NCBI RefSeq assembly: GCF_013214165.1
Contig: NZ_JABSSM010000018.1
Location: 78,203 to 142,202, forward strand
Source of the DNA: Shewanella sp.
GTDB lineage: Bacteria; Pseudomonadota; Gammaproteobacteria; Enterobacterales; Shewanellaceae
DNA: 64,000 nt
Direction: 5' to 3'
Translations under genes and position numbers: made by a program
Shown: positions 44,975 through 58,763 of the stretch, piece after piece
Layout of the letters: every line of letters begins with the position of its first letter
How positions within the stretch are numbered: position 1 is the stretch's first letter
Notes under the pieces: generated by a model
Seen by the model: only the letters and a program-made list of their open reading frames with translations
The model's database searches: none
Told to the model about the DNA's origin: nothing

Positions 44975-45772
44975 ATGAAAAACAGTGAAATTCAACCGCT
45001 ACTGGATGTGATGGCAAGGCTCAGGGATCCGCAATCGGGTTGCCCCTGGGATCTGGCGCAATCATTTAGCACTATTGTGCCTTTTACCTTAGAAGAGGCC
45101 TATGAAGTTGCCGACACCATAGAGCGTATGGCCTTAGATGAGCTTCCCGATGAGCTTGGGGACTTGCTGTTTCAGGTGGTGTTCTATTGCCAGCTGGGTA
45201 AAGAGCAAGGCCTGTTCGATTTCGGGGATGTAGTCGAGAAAATATGCAACAAGCTTACTTCGAGACATCCCCATGTATTTGGCTCTCTTAAAGAGGCGAG
45301 CGCCGAGCAAGTGAAGCAAAATTGGGAAAGCATAAAAGCCAAAGAGCGCAGGGATAAATCCCTTCATTCGGTATTGGATAACATTCCGCTTGCCTTACCT
45401 GCACTGACTCGCTCGGTTAAAATTCAGCAACGCGTCGCCCGAGTCGGGTTCGACTGGGATGATTTGGGCCCAGTAGTGGATAAAATTCATGAGGAGATCG
45501 ACGAAGTCTTGCATGAGGTCAGATTAGATAAGCCGATACAAGAGAAGATACAAGATGAGATGGGCGATCTGTTATTTGCCGTGACTAACCTAGCACGTCA
45601 TCTAGGTATTGAACCTGAGCAGGCCCTGCGTCAGGCAAATGCCAAGTTTGAACGACGTTTCAGAGGCGTCGAAACCTTAGCAAGCAAGAGCGGTAAATCG
45701 ATGGAAGCCCACAGCCTAAGCGAACTCGATGGCTATTGGGATCGGGTAAAGCGTAATGAAGTGCACAAATAG
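44975..45772 (+). CDS. mazG: Nucleoside triphosphate pyrophosphohydrolase MazG
   Basis: 265 residues with two MazG domains: N-terminal CPWDLAQSFSTIVPFTLEEAYEV, cited in part, with the EEAYE..DELGDLLFQV helix pair, and C-terminal EEIDEVL..EMGDLLFAVTNLARHLG. It hydrolyses NTPs, including (p)ppGpp-related pools in E. coli. The start at ATG 44975 (MKNSEIQPLL) agrees with the family; an earlier ATG at 44942 lies in the terminator stem. Confidence 0.93.
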   Translation: MKNSEIQPLLDVMARLRDPQSGCPWDLAQSFSTIVPFTLEEAYEVADTIERMALDELPDELGDLLFQVVFYCQLGKEQGLFDFGDVVEKICNKLTSRHPHVFGSLKEASAEQVKQNWESIKAKERRDKSLHSVLDNIPLALPALTRSVKIQQRVARVGFDWDDLGPVVDKIHEEIDEVLHEVRLDKPIQEKIQDEMGDLLFAVTNLARHLGIEPEQALRQANAKFERRFRGVETLASKSGKSMEAHSLSELDGYWDRVKRNEVHK

Positions 45773-47524
<1,752 letters not shown>

Positions 47525-47536
47525 ATCAGTGACATT

Positions 47537-47569
47537 AAGCCGCTTCCAAATTCTGGAAGCGGCTTTTTT
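47537..47569 (+). terminator. Rho-independent terminator of pyrG
   Basis: Perfect 11-bp stem AAGCCGCTTCC / GGAAGCGGCTT with a seven-base loop and T-tract. Confidence 0.9.
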
Positions 47570-47642
47570 GTTTGCTGATGATGTGAATTCGGATAAATAA
47601 ATTTTAGTTTTACTTTATTTTTGATTTTATTTTTAAACTTAA

Positions 47643-48947
<1,305 letters not shown>

Positions 48948-49033
48948 TAATCGGCTCGCCGAACGATTCAAGATTGGAGATCCCCTCTCTATAGAATGAG
49001 TCGGTCAGCCTGGTTAAATTGTCGTTATTAATG

Positions 49034-49062
49034 AAAAGGTCACCACAGGGTGGCCTTTTTTG
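49034..49062 (+). terminator. Rho-independent terminator after eno
   Basis: AAAAGGTCACC-ACAG-GGTGGCCTTTTTT, with one G-T pair. It separates eno from the ftsB-ispD-ispF group. Confidence 0.85.
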
Positions 49063-49102
49063 TTGTATTATCTCGGCTGAGTGTCGAATAATGGGTATCG
49101 CA

Positions 49103-49393
49103 ATGAAAGGTTTCCTATTTGTATTGTTAGGCTTGCTAGGCATACTTCAATACCAGTTATGGTACGGGGCAAATAACCTGCCTGGATCTGTTCAGCTTCG
49201 CGAACAGATAGCGATTCAGCAAGCGGGAAATGCCAAGTTAATTGAACGCAATCAAGTGTTGCGGGAAGAGATAATCGATCTTCGCAGTGGCACCGAAGCA
49301 TTAGAAGAGCGTGCTCGAAATGAACTGGGCATGGTCAAAAAGGATGAAACATTCTTTCGTGTCGTGGGTGGCAGCCTAAAGCCTGCAAATTGA
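49103..49393 (+). CDS. ftsB: Cell division protein FtsB
   Basis: 96 residues from ATG 49103. One membrane helix (KGFLFVLLGLLGILQYQLWYG in part, about 2-20) then a periplasmic coiled coil (IAIQQAGNAKLIERNQVLREEI in part) and the conserved EALEERARNELGMVKKDETFFRVV segment in part. FtsB joins FtsL and FtsQ in the divisome. ATG 49091 (MGIAMKG) is an alternative; an ATG at 49019 falls in the eno terminator. It is followed by ispD after 36 bases, as in E. coli. Confidence 0.93.
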   Translation: MKGFLFVLLGLLGILQYQLWYGANNLPGSVQLREQIAIQQAGNAKLIERNQVLREEIIDLRSGTEALEERARNELGMVKKDETFFRVVGGSLKPAN

Positions 49394-49429
49394 TTGACCT
49401 CCTAATCTTAAACAAGCAGAAACTTATTC

Positions 49430-50140
49430 ATGAATGATTTCCAAGAAAAGATTATTGCCATCGTTCCTGCTGCCGGTATAGGCAGTCGCATGGGAGCCGA
49501 CGTGCCTAAGCAGTATCTGAAAATAGCCGGTCAGCCAATTCTATCGTTAACCTTACAAGTGCTCCTCACTCATCCGAGAATCGACCGTGTGATCCTAGCA
49601 CTTCACCCACAAGATAGTTATTTCTCCTCTCTACCTGAGGCTAGACACCCGAAATTGCTCAGCCTTGTCGGTGGTGAAGAACGCTCAGACTCTGTCTTGG
49701 CGTGCCTGAATCGAGTCGAATTAGATTGCTGGGCCATGGTACATGATGCGGCGCGTCCCTGTTTGACCCATAGCGATATCGATAAGCTTATCGATTCGCG
49801 AGGTTTATTTCCCCAGGGCGCCATCTTAGCCTCACCCGTTCGAGATACCATGAAGAGAGGGGATAAACAGGGATGTATTGAACAGACAGTATGTCGTGAA
49901 CAGTTATGGCATGCCCTGACTCCACAGATTTTTCCTCTGGTGTCCCTCAGAGATAATTTAGCCAAGGCCTTGAAGGCGAACGTAAACATCACCGACGAAG
50001 CCTCAGCCATGGAATGGGCTGGAATTGCGCCGGGACTAGTGACAGGCAGAGCCGATAATATTAAGATCACCCATCCGGACGATCTTCGATTGGCTGAACT
50101 CTTTCTCAGCCAAGCTGAAGTGGAACAAGCTGAAGGCTGA
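49430..50140 (+). CDS. ispD: 2-C-methyl-D-erythritol 4-phosphate cytidylyltransferase
   Basis: 236 residues. AAGIGSRMGADVPKQYL is the CTP-binding motif with the conserved Arg and Lys, and VHDAARPCLTHSDI and TDEASAME follow. It makes CDP-methylerythritol in the MEP isoprenoid pathway. Followed by ispF, usually its partner gene, in the same direction. Confidence 0.95.
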   Translation: MNDFQEKIIAIVPAAGIGSRMGADVPKQYLKIAGQPILSLTLQVLLTHPRIDRVILALHPQDSYFSSLPEARHPKLLSLVGGEERSDSVLACLNRVELDCWAMVHDAARPCLTHSDIDKLIDSRGLFPQGAILASPVRDTMKRGDKQGCIEQTVCREQLWHALTPQIFPLVSLRDNLAKALKANVNITDEASAMEWAGIAPGLVTGRADNIKITHPDDLRLAELFLSQAEVEQAEG

Positions 50141-50227
50141 CGGCCTCGGAAACTGACCGGAGATAATCTCAATTGATAATCTAGATTATCTCGTGGTGTT
50201 AATTGAATACGCTAAATGGAATGAACA

Positions 50228-50713
50228 ATGAATATACGCATAGGCCATGGTTTTGATGTACATAAATTTGGTGGCGACGCGCCATTATTGCTAGGCGGTG
50301 TGCATGTCCCCTATGAGTTAGGTTTGATTGCACATTCTGATGGTGATGTAGTGCTACACGCCATATCAGATGCTATCTTAGGCTCGGTCGCCTTAGGGGA
50401 TATCGGTAAACATTTCCCCGATACCGATGCGGCGTTCAAGGGAGCCGACAGTCGCCAGCTGTTGCGTCATTGCTACAGCTTGGCAAGAGATAAAGGCTTC
50501 GAGCTTGGTAACCTGGATGTCACCATTATCGCTCAAGTACCTAAGATGGCGCCCCACATAGAAGCCATTCGTGAAGTGCTGAGCCAAGACTTAGAGACCA
50601 GCATAGAGAATATTAATGTTAAGGCGACCACGACCGAGAAGCTAGGCTTTACCGGTCGTAAAGAGGGCATTGCCGTCGAAGCCGTCGTATTGGTCACTAA
50701 GATAGCCATATAA
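50228..50713 (+). CDS. ispF: 2-C-methyl-D-erythritol 2,4-cyclodiphosphate synthase
   Basis: 161 residues. The zinc ligands Asp8 and His10 (GFDVHKF) and His42 ([10 protein letters not shown]) are present, and [15 protein letters not shown] is the conserved C-terminal motif. It forms a homotrimer and makes the cyclic diphosphate of the MEP pathway. Lies 87 bases after ispD. Confidence 0.96.
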   Translation: MNIRIGHGFDVHKFGGDAPLLLGGVHVPYELGLIAHSDGDVVLHAISDAILGSVALGDIGKHFPDTDAAFKGADSRQLLRHCYSLARDKGFELGNLDVTIIAQVPKMAPHIEAIREVLSQDLETSIENINVKATTTEKLGFTGRKEGIAVEAVVLVTKIAI

Positions 50714-50761
50714 AGTTTTTAAAACAGATTCGATTGACCCCATTAGAGAATAAGAGTGACC

Positions 50762-51835
50762 ATGATAGAACTGCATTATTTACACGGTAAACCAGCATCC
50801 AAGGCCGATCTTCGTACGCAAAATAGCGATTTCATTGTGCAGGAAATATTGCCTTTCAGCCCCACTGGGGAGGGAGAGCACCACCTGCTACATATTCGTA
50901 AACAGGGGCTCAATACTGCCGATGTGGTTAAGATATTATCTGGTTTTGCCCATGTTCATCCTAAAGAGGTGACCTATGCGGGTCAGAAGGATAAGAATGC
51001 GATCACTGAGCAGTGGTTTGGCGTGCGTATTCCAGGTAAAGATACTCCGGATTGGGCCAGCTTAAATTGCGATGAACTGACTATCTTGTCGAGTCATCGT
51101 CACAGTAAAAAGTTAAGAATTGGTGCCTTGGCCGGTAACCGTTTTAGCTTAACCATGCGTAACGTGACCGATATGCAAGATGTGCTTACGCGATTAGCGC
51201 TAGTGAACGAGACCGGCGTGCCTAATTATTTCGGTGAGCAAAGATTCGGTCATGACGGAAAAAATTTAGTCTTCGGTCGACAGATGTTTAGCGGTCGTAA
51301 GGTGAAAGACAGGAAGAAGCGCAGCATGTATCTCTCTGCCGTTCGCTCCTATCTGTTCAATTACGTCACATCGATGCGGCTGGCCGAACACGGCCTAGAG
51401 AAACTCGATGGCGACAGTGTGATGTTAGCTGGCAGTAAAAGTTATTTTGTTGCCGAGCAATGGGATGATGCGTTACTTAAGCGTCTGGATGAAAAAGATA
51501 TCCAGCTGTCGGCACCTATGTGGGGCAGGGGAACGGCATTGCCTCAAGGTCATGCGGCAGACTTCGAGGCTAAGGCATTAGCCGAATTTGACACGGATCG
51601 TGATGGATTAGAACATGCGGGATTAGAGCAAGAGCGTCGCCCCTTGTTACTCGAGCCTCAGCATTTATCCTATCAGCAAGAGGGAGACGATGTGATAGTG
51701 ATTAAATTTGCACTGCCAGCTGGCAGTTTCGCGACCTCGGTGTTGCGAGAATTGTTTGATTATGAAGATGTCAACGAGCGTGAGTTTCGCCAACGTCAGT
51801 TAGCGCGCCGTGAGCAAGAGCAAGATTCAGCATAG
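50762..51835 (+). CDS. truD: tRNA pseudouridine(13) synthase TruD
   Basis: 357 residues from ATG 50762, with AAGAG six bases before it; a GTG two codons earlier is less likely. TYAGQKDKNA carries the catalytic Asp78, and GVPNYFGEQRFG and the insertion domain are typical. It isomerises U13 in several tRNAs. It lies in the conserved ispF-truD-surE order. Confidence 0.95.
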   Translation: MIELHYLHGKPASKADLRTQNSDFIVQEILPFSPTGEGEHHLLHIRKQGLNTADVVKILSGFAHVHPKEVTYAGQKDKNAITEQWFGVRIPGKDTPDWASLNCDELTILSSHRHSKKLRIGALAGNRFSLTMRNVTDMQDVLTRLALVNETGVPNYFGEQRFGHDGKNLVFGRQMFSGRKVKDRKKRSMYLSAVRSYLFNYVTSMRLAEHGLEKLDGDSVMLAGSKSYFVAEQWDDALLKRLDEKDIQLSAPMWGRGTALPQGHAADFEAKALAEFDTDRDGLEHAGLEQERRPLLLEPQHLSYQQEGDDVIVIKFALPAGSFATSVLRELFDYEDVNEREFRQRQLARREQEQDSA

Positions 51836-51944
51836 CGCTAAGTTAACTTAGGCAATATTTGGCTCAACCTTAAATTAACGCTAAGGTTTCAGCGCCATTT
51901 CAGATTTATTCAATATTTATATAATGATTTATAGCAGGCCAATA

Positions 51945-52694
51945 ATGATAAAGATCCTAGTGAGTAACGATGATGGTGTCACAGCACCGGGAATTAAGGC
52001 GTTATCGGATGCATTATCTGTGTCCTATCAGGTCATGACTGTGGGGCCAGATCGTAACTGCTCAGGAGCGAGTAATTCATTAACCTTGACGAACCCTTTA
52101 CGCATTAATACCTTAAGTAATGGTTTTGTGTCAGTAAGCGGAACACCGACCGACAGTGTTCATCTTGCAATACGTGAGTTGTATTCAGATGAGCCCGATA
52201 TGGTGGTGGCTGGGATCAATGCTGGTGCAAATTTAGGTGATGATACTCTGTATTCCGGTACCGTAGCGGCGGCCATGGAGGGACGTTTTCTTGGCTTGCC
52301 TGCCGTTGCCGTTTCACTGGTGGGCTCAAAATTGGCACATTTCGATACGGCAGCCCATTTTGCTTGTCGGATTATTGCCGGCCTACTTAATAAACCTATC
52401 GCTCAGGATCAGATTTTAAATATTAATGTTCCCGATCTACCGATTAATGAAATTAAAGGGATCAAGGTCACTCGTTTAGGGGCAAGACACAGAGCCGAAG
52501 GTATGATTAAGGTTCAAGATCCAGCGGGAAGAGACATCTATTGGTTAGGGCCCCCGGGAGATGAGCAAGATGCCAGCGAAGGAACGGATTTCCATGCAGT
52601 GAACCATGGTTATGTATCTGTGACACCTTTGACCGTTGACTTGACCGCGTACGAGAGAATTAGACCTCTGCAAGAATGGATAGATAATATATGA
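51945..52694 (+). CDS. surE: 5'/3'-nucleotidase SurE
   Basis: 249 residues from ATG 51945, with AGG seven bases upstream; a start at 51924 is in frame but has no ribosome site. [15 protein letters not shown] holds the metal-binding Asp pair, and [18 protein letters not shown] is the second signature. It dephosphorylates nucleoside monophosphates and is a stationary-phase survival protein. Overlaps pcm by four bases (ATGA). Confidence 0.95.
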   Translation: MIKILVSNDDGVTAPGIKALSDALSVSYQVMTVGPDRNCSGASNSLTLTNPLRINTLSNGFVSVSGTPTDSVHLAIRELYSDEPDMVVAGINAGANLGDDTLYSGTVAAAMEGRFLGLPAVAVSLVGSKLAHFDTAAHFACRIIAGLLNKPIAQDQILNINVPDLPINEIKGIKVTRLGARHRAEGMIKVQDPAGRDIYWLGPPGDEQDASEGTDFHAVNHGYVSVTPLTVDLTAYERIRPLQEWIDNI

Positions 52695-53326
52695 ATGGAG
52701 TTGCGACGACCTCAGCTTTAAATTTAGCCAGAAGTTTACATGAATCGGGTATAAAGAGTGAGAAGGTGTTGCAGGCATTAGCCAACACACCCAGAGAACT
52801 CTTCCTGGATGCTGCTTTAGGGCATAAAGCTTATGAAAACACTGCTTTACCTATCGGGCAAGGGCAAACAATTTCTCAGCCTTATATCGTTGCAAGAATG
52901 ACCGAGCTGCTGCTGGATCACAGTCCATCTAAGGTGTTGGAAATCGGTACTGGCTCAGGATACCAGGCTGCCATATTGGCGCAACTGGTACCAGAGCTAT
53001 GTACTGTCGAGCGGATCAAGAGTCTACAGATCCAGGCACGCCAAAGATTAAAAAAGATAGACCTTCACAATATTTCATTTAAATATGGAGATGGTTGGCA
53101 AGGCTGGCCTAATAAAGGGCCGTTCGATGCCATCATGGTGACGGCGGCGGCGAGTCGTATTCCAGAGGCGCTATTGACTCAGTTAGACGATGGGGGAGTA
53201 CTGGTTATTCCTGTTGGAGAGGAGTCCCAGCAACTGCTGAAAGTGGTACGTAAGGGGCAGACCTTCACTTCAGAGGTGGTCGAAATGGTTCGCTTTGTGC
53301 CTCTTATAAACGGGGAGCTAGCTTAA
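52691..53326 (+). CDS. pcm: Protein-L-isoaspartate O-methyltransferase
   Basis: 211 residues. [18 protein letters not shown] is the substrate motif; [18 protein letters not shown] is the SAM-binding motif. It methylates isoaspartyl residues to start repair of aged proteins. Overlaps surE by four bases and precedes nlpD-rpoS, the classical stationary-phase cluster. Confidence 0.96.
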   Translation: MNGVATTSALNLARSLHESGIKSEKVLQALANTPRELFLDAALGHKAYENTALPIGQGQTISQPYIVARMTELLLDHSPSKVLEIGTGSGYQAAILAQLVPELCTVERIKSLQIQARQRLKKIDLHNISFKYGDGWQGWPNKGPFDAIMVTAAASRIPEALLTQLDDGGVLVIPVGEESQQLLKVVRKGQTFTSEVVEMVRFVPLINGELA

Positions 53327-53427
53327 TTCGCCAGGCTGGCCGTTTCGTCTCAGATGCTTTGGTTATTTTTTAGATATTTACAGGCTCTTATAGCAGCCTG
53401 CTTGGCTGATTATGGAAGGGGGTATTT

Positions 53428-54342
53428 TTGATTACTGGTTTGAAGATGAATTGCAATAATCTACTTCTATTAGCGCTATGCATTTGCTTCGCCGGCTGTA
53501 GCTTTCAGTCGGATAGACCCGCTCCTGTGGTAAATGTCATGACTCCAGTCATGGCTAGTTACGATAAAGGCTCATTAAAATCAGATTCTTATCTCGTTAA
53601 GAGAGGGGATACCCTCTATTCTATCGCCTGGGCATCTAACAAAAACTTCATTGATTTAGCGAACAACAATAAGCTTAACAAGCCCTATACCATCTACCCT
53701 GGACAGAAACTAAATCTTAACTTGACACCTACTGTTACAAATAGCCAAACGGCTAAGAAAGTACAGAATAATCATTCTAAAGTCGTATCAAATCACAGTA
53801 AAGCGAATAAAAAACAAACACATACTTCTGTTGCGTCGACCAGCCCCCCCCCAGAGGTGGTTAAAAAGAAATCACTTGATCCGGTTAGAGACTCTGCGTA
53901 TTCTGTAACGACTAATCAACAAGATGTTAACAAAAGTATCCACAGGCCAACGACGCAGATACCCACTAAAGTCAGTCAGTGGTTATGGCCGGTGAGAGGT
54001 AACTTGATTGGTCGATTCTCAGCTAATGAGCAAGGGAATAAAGGAATTAAGATAGCAGGCAAACGAGGTGACATAATTAAGTCTGCAGCCGATGGGCGGG
54101 TGGTTTATGCAGGCAGTGCCCTTAGAGGCTATGGCAATTTAGTCATCATCAAACATAGTGACGATTTTCTCAGTGCCTACGCACATGCTGATAAGATCTT
54201 AGTCAAAGAAAAACAGTTTGTCTCTATGGGGCAAACGCTTGCAACAATGGGCAGTACGGGCACCGACCGGGTCATGTTACATTTTGAAATCCGATACCAC
54301 GGGAAGTCTGTTAACCCACTTAAATATTTACCTAAACAATAA
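53428..54342 (+). CDS. nlpD: Lipoprotein NlpD, murein hydrolase activator
   Basis: 304 residues from TTG 53428. The strong AGGGGG sits five to six bases before this TTG, and it places Lys6 in front of the hydrophobic stretch LLLLALCICFAGC, making a good lipoprotein signal (lipid Cys at 24). ATG 53446 would leave no positive charge. A LysM domain follows (YLVKRGDTLYSIAW, YPGQKLNL), and a degenerate LytM domain (LRGYGNLVIIKHSD, LHFEIR instead of HxH). It activates AmiC at division. rpoS promoters often lie inside it. Confidence 0.93.
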   Translation: MITGLKMNCNNLLLLALCICFAGCSFQSDRPAPVVNVMTPVMASYDKGSLKSDSYLVKRGDTLYSIAWASNKNFIDLANNNKLNKPYTIYPGQKLNLNLTPTVTNSQTAKKVQNNHSKVVSNHSKANKKQTHTSVASTSPPPEVVKKKSLDPVRDSAYSVTTNQQDVNKSIHRPTTQIPTKVSQWLWPVRGNLIGRFSANEQGNKGIKIAGKRGDIIKSAADGRVVYAGSALRGYGNLVIIKHSDDFLSAYAHADKILVKEKQFVSMGQTLATMGSTGTDRVMLHFEIRYHGKSVNPLKYLPKQ

Positions 54343-54424
54343 TGGTTTAGGTGCCAGTTTGGCATTTGGAGGATAGTAAATTGCAGTAATTTAAATCGAA
54401 ATTGAAAATTAGGGAGATCATTTT

Positions 54425-55396
54425 ATGGGTCGTAGAACTAGTACCGCAATAGCGGAGCCGTTAGTGGACTTGCCAAAAAACGAGTCTGTTGTAGCAACAA
54501 AAAAAGGAAATAAGTCACAAGAAGCAGAGCTTGAACAGCAGGTTCAAGACGATCTGCAGAAAAACCTGGATGCAACTCAGTTGTATTTGGGCGAGATAGG
54601 TTTTTCCCCTCTACTGAGCGCGGAAGAGGAAGTTTATTTCTCTCGTAAAGCATTGAAAGGTTGTGGTAAGTCACGTAACCGCATGATTGAAAGTAATCTT
54701 AGACTCGTGGTTAAGATAGCCCGTCGTTATAACAACCGTGGACTCGCATTATTAGACCTTATCGAAGAGGGTAATTTAGGCCTTATCCGCGCCGTTGAGA
54801 AATTTGACCCCGAAAGAGGATTCAGGTTTTCTACCTATGCGACTTGGTGGATCAGACAGACCATAGAACGTGCCATCATGAATCAGACCAGAACGATTCG
54901 TCTCCCAATACATGTAGTCAAAGAACTCAATGTATATTTGCGCACCGCAAGAGAGTTAGCTCATAAGCTAGATCATGAACCGACCGCCGAAGAGATAGCG
55001 GCTAAACTGGATCTGCCAAGTTCTGATGTCAGTCGTATGCTGAAACTTAACGAAAGGATCACTTCGGTCGATACGCCTCTAGGTGGAGATAATGATAAAG
55101 CCTTGCTCGATGTACTTGCCGCCGATGATAATGTGGGGCCGGATTACAAGGTACAAAACGAAGACATGTCAAAGTCTGTGGTTAAATGGCTCGATGAACT
55201 CAACACTAAGCAAAGAGAGGTGTTAGCGCGCCGTTTTGGCTTGTTGGGCTATGAACCCTCTACGCTAGAGAATGTGGGTAAAGAGATAGGTCTAACACGA
55301 GAGCGTGTACGTCAAATTCAAGTAGAAGCCCTTAAACGTCTTAAAGATTTACTCGGTGCTCAAGGTTTATCGGTAGAGGCCATTTTTAAGAGTTAG
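54425..55396 (+). CDS. rpoS: RNA polymerase sigma factor RpoS
   Basis: 323 residues. Regions 1.2 ([19 protein letters not shown] in part), 2 ([34 protein letters not shown]), 3 ([14 protein letters not shown]) and 4 ([37 protein letters not shown] in parts) are intact. Stationary-phase and stress sigma factor. GGGAG precedes ATG 54425. The nlpD-rpoS spacing is short, and the gene ends over 200 bases before a terminator. Confidence 0.97.
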   Translation: MGRRTSTAIAEPLVDLPKNESVVATKKGNKSQEAELEQQVQDDLQKNLDATQLYLGEIGFSPLLSAEEEVYFSRKALKGCGKSRNRMIESNLRLVVKIARRYNNRGLALLDLIEEGNLGLIRAVEKFDPERGFRFSTYATWWIRQTIERAIMNQTRTIRLPIHVVKELNVYLRTARELAHKLDHEPTAEEIAAKLDLPSSDVSRMLKLNERITSVDTPLGGDNDKALLDVLAADDNVGPDYKVQNEDMSKSVVKWLDELNTKQREVLARRFGLLGYEPSTLENVGKEIGLTRERVRQIQVEALKRLKDLLGAQGLSVEAIFKS

Positions 55397-55623
55397 CTGT
55401 AACTTGTTCATTATTATCCTTAATTATTAAGCTGTGAGTCGCAGAATCAAGATGAAGGCTAGCCTCACGCATTATAAGAGTGTTTTCTTTTGAGCAAGCC
55501 TAAACATTTTGGATAACCGTTTCTATTGATGCATTGGTGATTAGATTTTCAAGTTAAGGCCAGGCACTAGTCTTTGTCATTAGCCGTAAGAATAGTTGTC
55601 AGTATCACCTATCAGTATTACAT
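55397..55623. other. Region after rpoS without a recognised gene
   Basis: About 230 bases between the rpoS stop and its terminator; no ORF or structured RNA is recognised. It may be an rpoS 3' untranslated region. Confidence 0.4.
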
Positions 55624-55624
55624 A

Positions 55625-55653
55625 AAAAAAACGCACTCTAGGTGCGTTTTTGT
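55625..55653. terminator. Rho-independent terminator after rpoS
   Basis: AAAACGCAC-TCTA-GGTGCGTTTTT with A-tract on the other side; likely end of the rpoS transcript and usable for mutS on the minus strand. Confidence 0.8.
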
Positions 55654-55762
55654 GTCTGGAACACTTATGTCTATTTGCCAGGGATGGTAAAAAATAGACT
55701 TTGTGTCTGGAACACTTATGTCTATTTGCCAGGGATGGTAAAAAATAGACTTTGTGTCTGGC
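55651..55762. repeat. 51-bp tandem repeat, two copies plus partial third
   Basis: The unit TGTGTCTGGAACACTTATG... to ...AATAGACTT is repeated exactly at 55651 and 55702, and a third starts at 55753. Within each unit GTCTATTT and AAATAGAC can pair, with TTGCCA and TGGTAA in the loop region. It lies between the rpoS and mutS ends. Confidence 0.85.
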
Positions 55763-55843
55763 ATCTCTTGTAAAGAGTGATGTCACTCTCTTATCCCTAT
55801 CCCTATCCCTACATCAGCATTCCATTGAAGAGCAGGCATATGC

Positions 55844-58411
55844 CTAAGCTAGCTGTTTCAGTCTGTACAATATCTCTAAGGCTTGCTTCGGGCTGAGCTC
55901 ATCAGGATTAATACCTTGTAATGCATCTTCGACCGGCGATATTTGTTGCTCTGCAAAGACCCTAGCTTGTAGTGGTGATTCCAGAGTGATGTCCTTGCTG
56001 TCGCGGCTCTCTAAGTGATGCAGTTTATGTTTGGCTGCGGTTATGACTCTGGCTGGTACACCTGCCAGAGCGGCGACTTGTAAGCCATAGCTTTTACTCG
56101 CGGCGCCTTCTTGTACCGCATGCATGAAGACTATGGTGTCTCCATGTTCTATCGCATCGAGATGAACATTTTCTACATTGTCGATGAGATCAGGTAGCTG
56201 GGTGAGTTCGAAGTAGTGAGTCGCAAATAACGTCATAGCGCCAATTTTTTCGGCTAAATACTCGGCAGCCGACCAGGCCAGGGAGAGTCCGTCGTATGTC
56301 GACGTCCCGCGACCTATTTCATCCATCAGTACCAGACTCTGGGTCGTGGCATTATGGAGAATATTGGCCGTTTCTGTCATCTCCACCATGAAGGTTGAGC
56401 GACCGGAAGCGAGATCATCCGATGCGCCTATACGTGTAAAGATACGATCCACAGGGCCAATAACGGCATCTTGGGCCGGTACATAAGAGCCAATATGTGC
56501 CATAAGAGTGATCAAGGCAACTTGTCTCATATAGGTTGATTTACCGCCCATATTTGGCCCTGTTACGATCAACATTTTACGCGTGGAGTTCAGGGTCACG
56601 GGATTAGCGATAAAAGGGCTTTGACTGACTTGCTCGACCACGGGATGTCGGCCCGATTCTATCTGTATACCCGAGATGTCGGTGAGTGTCGGACATCGAT
56701 AGTTTAGCGTCTCGGCGCGTTCGGCAAAATTACAGATGACATCAAGCTCTGCCGCACCTTGGGCGAAGAGTTGTAACTCATGCAGTTTCGGTAACAGCAG
56801 ATCGAATAGCTGTTCCCAGAGCTGTTTTTCGAGTGCCAGTGCCTTGCCCTGACTGGAAAGTACTTTCTCTTCATGCTCTTTCAATTCGGCAATGATGTAA
56901 CGTTCAGTATTCTTCAGGGTCTGTCTTCGCTGGTAGCTCAGAGGCACCAGCGAAGATTCCCGACGACTGACTTCGATATAATAACCATGAACCCGGTTGT
57001 AGCCGACTTTAAGGGTAGATATACCGGTCGACTCTTTTTCGCGAGCCTCTAATTCTGTGAGGTAATCCGTCGCCCCCTTACTCAAGGCGCGCCATTGGTC
57101 TAGCTCTTCATTGTAGCCATCCTTCAGGACGCCACCATCGCGGATCAACATAGGCGGATTGTCTATGATCGCCCTGTCGAGCAACGCAAGCTCATCGGGG
57201 AACTCACCGATAATAGACGCTAACCGCTTGAGATGAGGTGACTGACAAGTAATGAGTAGCTGCTGGATCTCGGGCAAGGTAGATAATGCCTGCTTCAGAC
57301 GAGAGAAATCTCTTGGTCTGGCGCTTCTCAGTGCGAGTCTAGCCGTGATGCGTTCTATATCACCCAGGGCTTTTAAATGTGGCGTCAGCGTGTCAAACAG
57401 ACCGCTGTCGAGTAGCTCGGTAAGTGCACTTAAGCGAGACTCTATCTGTTGTCTATTTCGCAGCGGTTCGTGGATCCAACGTTGCAACATACGACTGCCC
57501 ATGGGGGTAGTGGTATTATCCAATATCGCCGATAGGGTATTTTCACGCCCGCCTTGTAAGTTAATGGTCAGCTCTAAGTTTCTTCTCGTGGCAGCATCGA
57601 GAACGATACTGTCATCTTGATTGAACAGCACGATAGAATTGATGTGGGGCAGGGCTGTCCTTTGAGTATCTTTGACGTACTGCATCAGGCATCCTGCCGC
57701 CTGCAGTGACAAGCGCGCATTATCCAAGCCGAATCCGCGTAGATCTTTGGTCTTAAATTGATCTAAGAGCAGCTTACGGGAGGTATCGAAATCAAATTCC
57801 CATTCCGGACGCCTGCGTTTGCCATTGAATCTTGTGATAAGAGACATCTCACTGAAGTCTTCACTGTAGAGCAGCTCGGCTGGACTCGTGCGTTGCAGCT
57901 CAGCCTCTAACGCTTCTCTTGTCTCTAATTCACTGACCACGAAACGGCCGGAGCTCAAGTCTAAGGTGGCATAACCAAAGCCCGCCTTGCCATGGTATAC
58001 CGCGGCAAGTAGGTTATCTTGTCTCTCTTGCAGTAAAGCCTCGTCGGTCAGGGTACCGGGTGTGACCAGACGTACCACTTTTCGCTCAACCGGGCCCTTA
58101 GAGGTGGCCGGATCGCCTACCTGCTCACAGATTGCGACTGAGACTCTAAGCTGGACTAGCTTGGCGAGATAACCTTCGACGGCGTGATAGGGCAGTCCCG
58201 CCATGGGGATTGGATCGCCGCCACTCTTACCCCGAGCGGTGAGTGAAATGCCTAGGAGTTCGGATGCTCGCTTGGCATCGTCATAGAAGAGCTCGTAGAA
58301 GTCACCCATGCGGTAAAATAATAACATGTCAGGGTTTTCGGCCTTGAGCGTCAGGTATTGGCGCATCATAGGTGTGTGTTTTTCTAGGTTTTGGGTGTCG
58401 ATTGCATTCAT
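55844..58411 (-). CDS. mutS: DNA mismatch repair protein MutS
   Basis: 855 residues. [11 protein letters not shown] near 33-43 carries the mismatch-contacting Phe38 and Glu40; connector, lever and clamp domains follow; the ATPase has [17 protein letters not shown], signature STFMVEMTE and [14 protein letters not shown]. Recognises mispairs and starts repair with MutL. It is convergent with rpoS and divergent from recA, as in Shewanella and other gammaproteobacteria. Confidence 0.97.
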   Translation of the reverse strand: MNAIDTQNLEKHTPMMRQYLTLKAENPDMLLFYRMGDFYELFYDDAKRASELLGISLTARGKSGGDPIPMAGLPYHAVEGYLAKLVQLRVSVAICEQVGDPATSKGPVERKVVRLVTPGTLTDEALLQERQDNLLAAVYHGKAGFGYATLDLSSGRFVVSELETREALEAELQRTSPAELLYSEDFSEMSLITRFNGKRRRPEWEFDFDTSRKLLLDQFKTKDLRGFGLDNARLSLQAAGCLMQYVKDTQRTALPHINSIVLFNQDDSIVLDAATRRNLELTINLQGGRENTLSAILDNTTTPMGSRMLQRWIHEPLRNRQQIESRLSALTELLDSGLFDTLTPHLKALGDIERITARLALRSARPRDFSRLKQALSTLPEIQQLLITCQSPHLKRLASIIGEFPDELALLDRAIIDNPPMLIRDGGVLKDGYNEELDQWRALSKGATDYLTELEAREKESTGISTLKVGYNRVHGYYIEVSRRESSLVPLSYQRRQTLKNTERYIIAELKEHEEKVLSSQGKALALEKQLWEQLFDLLLPKLHELQLFAQGAAELDVICNFAERAETLNYRCPTLTDISGIQIESGRHPVVEQVSQSPFIANPVTLNSTRKMLIVTGPNMGGKSTYMRQVALITLMAHIGSYVPAQDAVIGPVDRIFTRIGASDDLASGRSTFMVEMTETANILHNATTQSLVLMDEIGRGTSTYDGLSLAWSAAEYLAEKIGAMTLFATHYFELTQLPDLIDNVENVHLDAIEHGDTIVFMHAVQEGAASKSYGLQVAALAGVPARVITAAKHKLHHLESRDSKDITLESPLQARVFAEQQISPVEDALQGINPDELSPKQALEILYRLKQLA

Positions 58412-58616
58412 CTACAGCTCGTTTCTTCTATGAGGTATTGAACAGGCTAGATGCCCCATCGGAGCAGCCTTAAAAATGTGATGCCAATATTAGCAATTTT
58501 TTGATTCAGTTGCGTCGTTAAAAATTAAATAGTCAGATAGAAATTTTCTTCTGCAACCGCTGCTTCTAATTGAGTCAAGATGAGCAGAAAAAAATAATCA
58601 TGATCAGTACTTGATA
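58412..58616. other. Intergenic region between mutS and recA
   Basis: No gene. Together with the LexA box to its right it forms the 350-base divergent control region of mutS and recA. AT-rich, with no further repeat seen. Confidence 0.4.
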
Positions 58617-58632
58617 CTGTATGATTGTACAG
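58617..58632 (+). promoter_or_regulatory. LexA (SOS) box of recA
   Basis: CTGTATGATTGTACAG, exact CTGT-N8-ACAG, 131 bases upstream of the recA ATG; CAGTAT with TATACT follows within the promoter zone. Confidence 0.92.
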
Positions 58633-58763
58633 TATACTAGTTTGCATATTGAGACTCCTATTAGGGCAGGATACAGTTTTCCTTAGCTCAAATAGCGGAG
58701 TCGCCACACGTTTATATCGGCGTTGTTGCCGTGATTTAGATTATGCGCCAAGAGGATATCGGA

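Noticed and set aside
49618..50172. 184-codon frame antisense to ispD
   Set aside because: Shadow of ispD; composition follows the sense codons.
55580..55786. Minus-strand ORF with a repeated 17-residue unit after rpoS
   Set aside because: It is only the translation of the 51-bp tandem repeat and terminator; no start signal or family.
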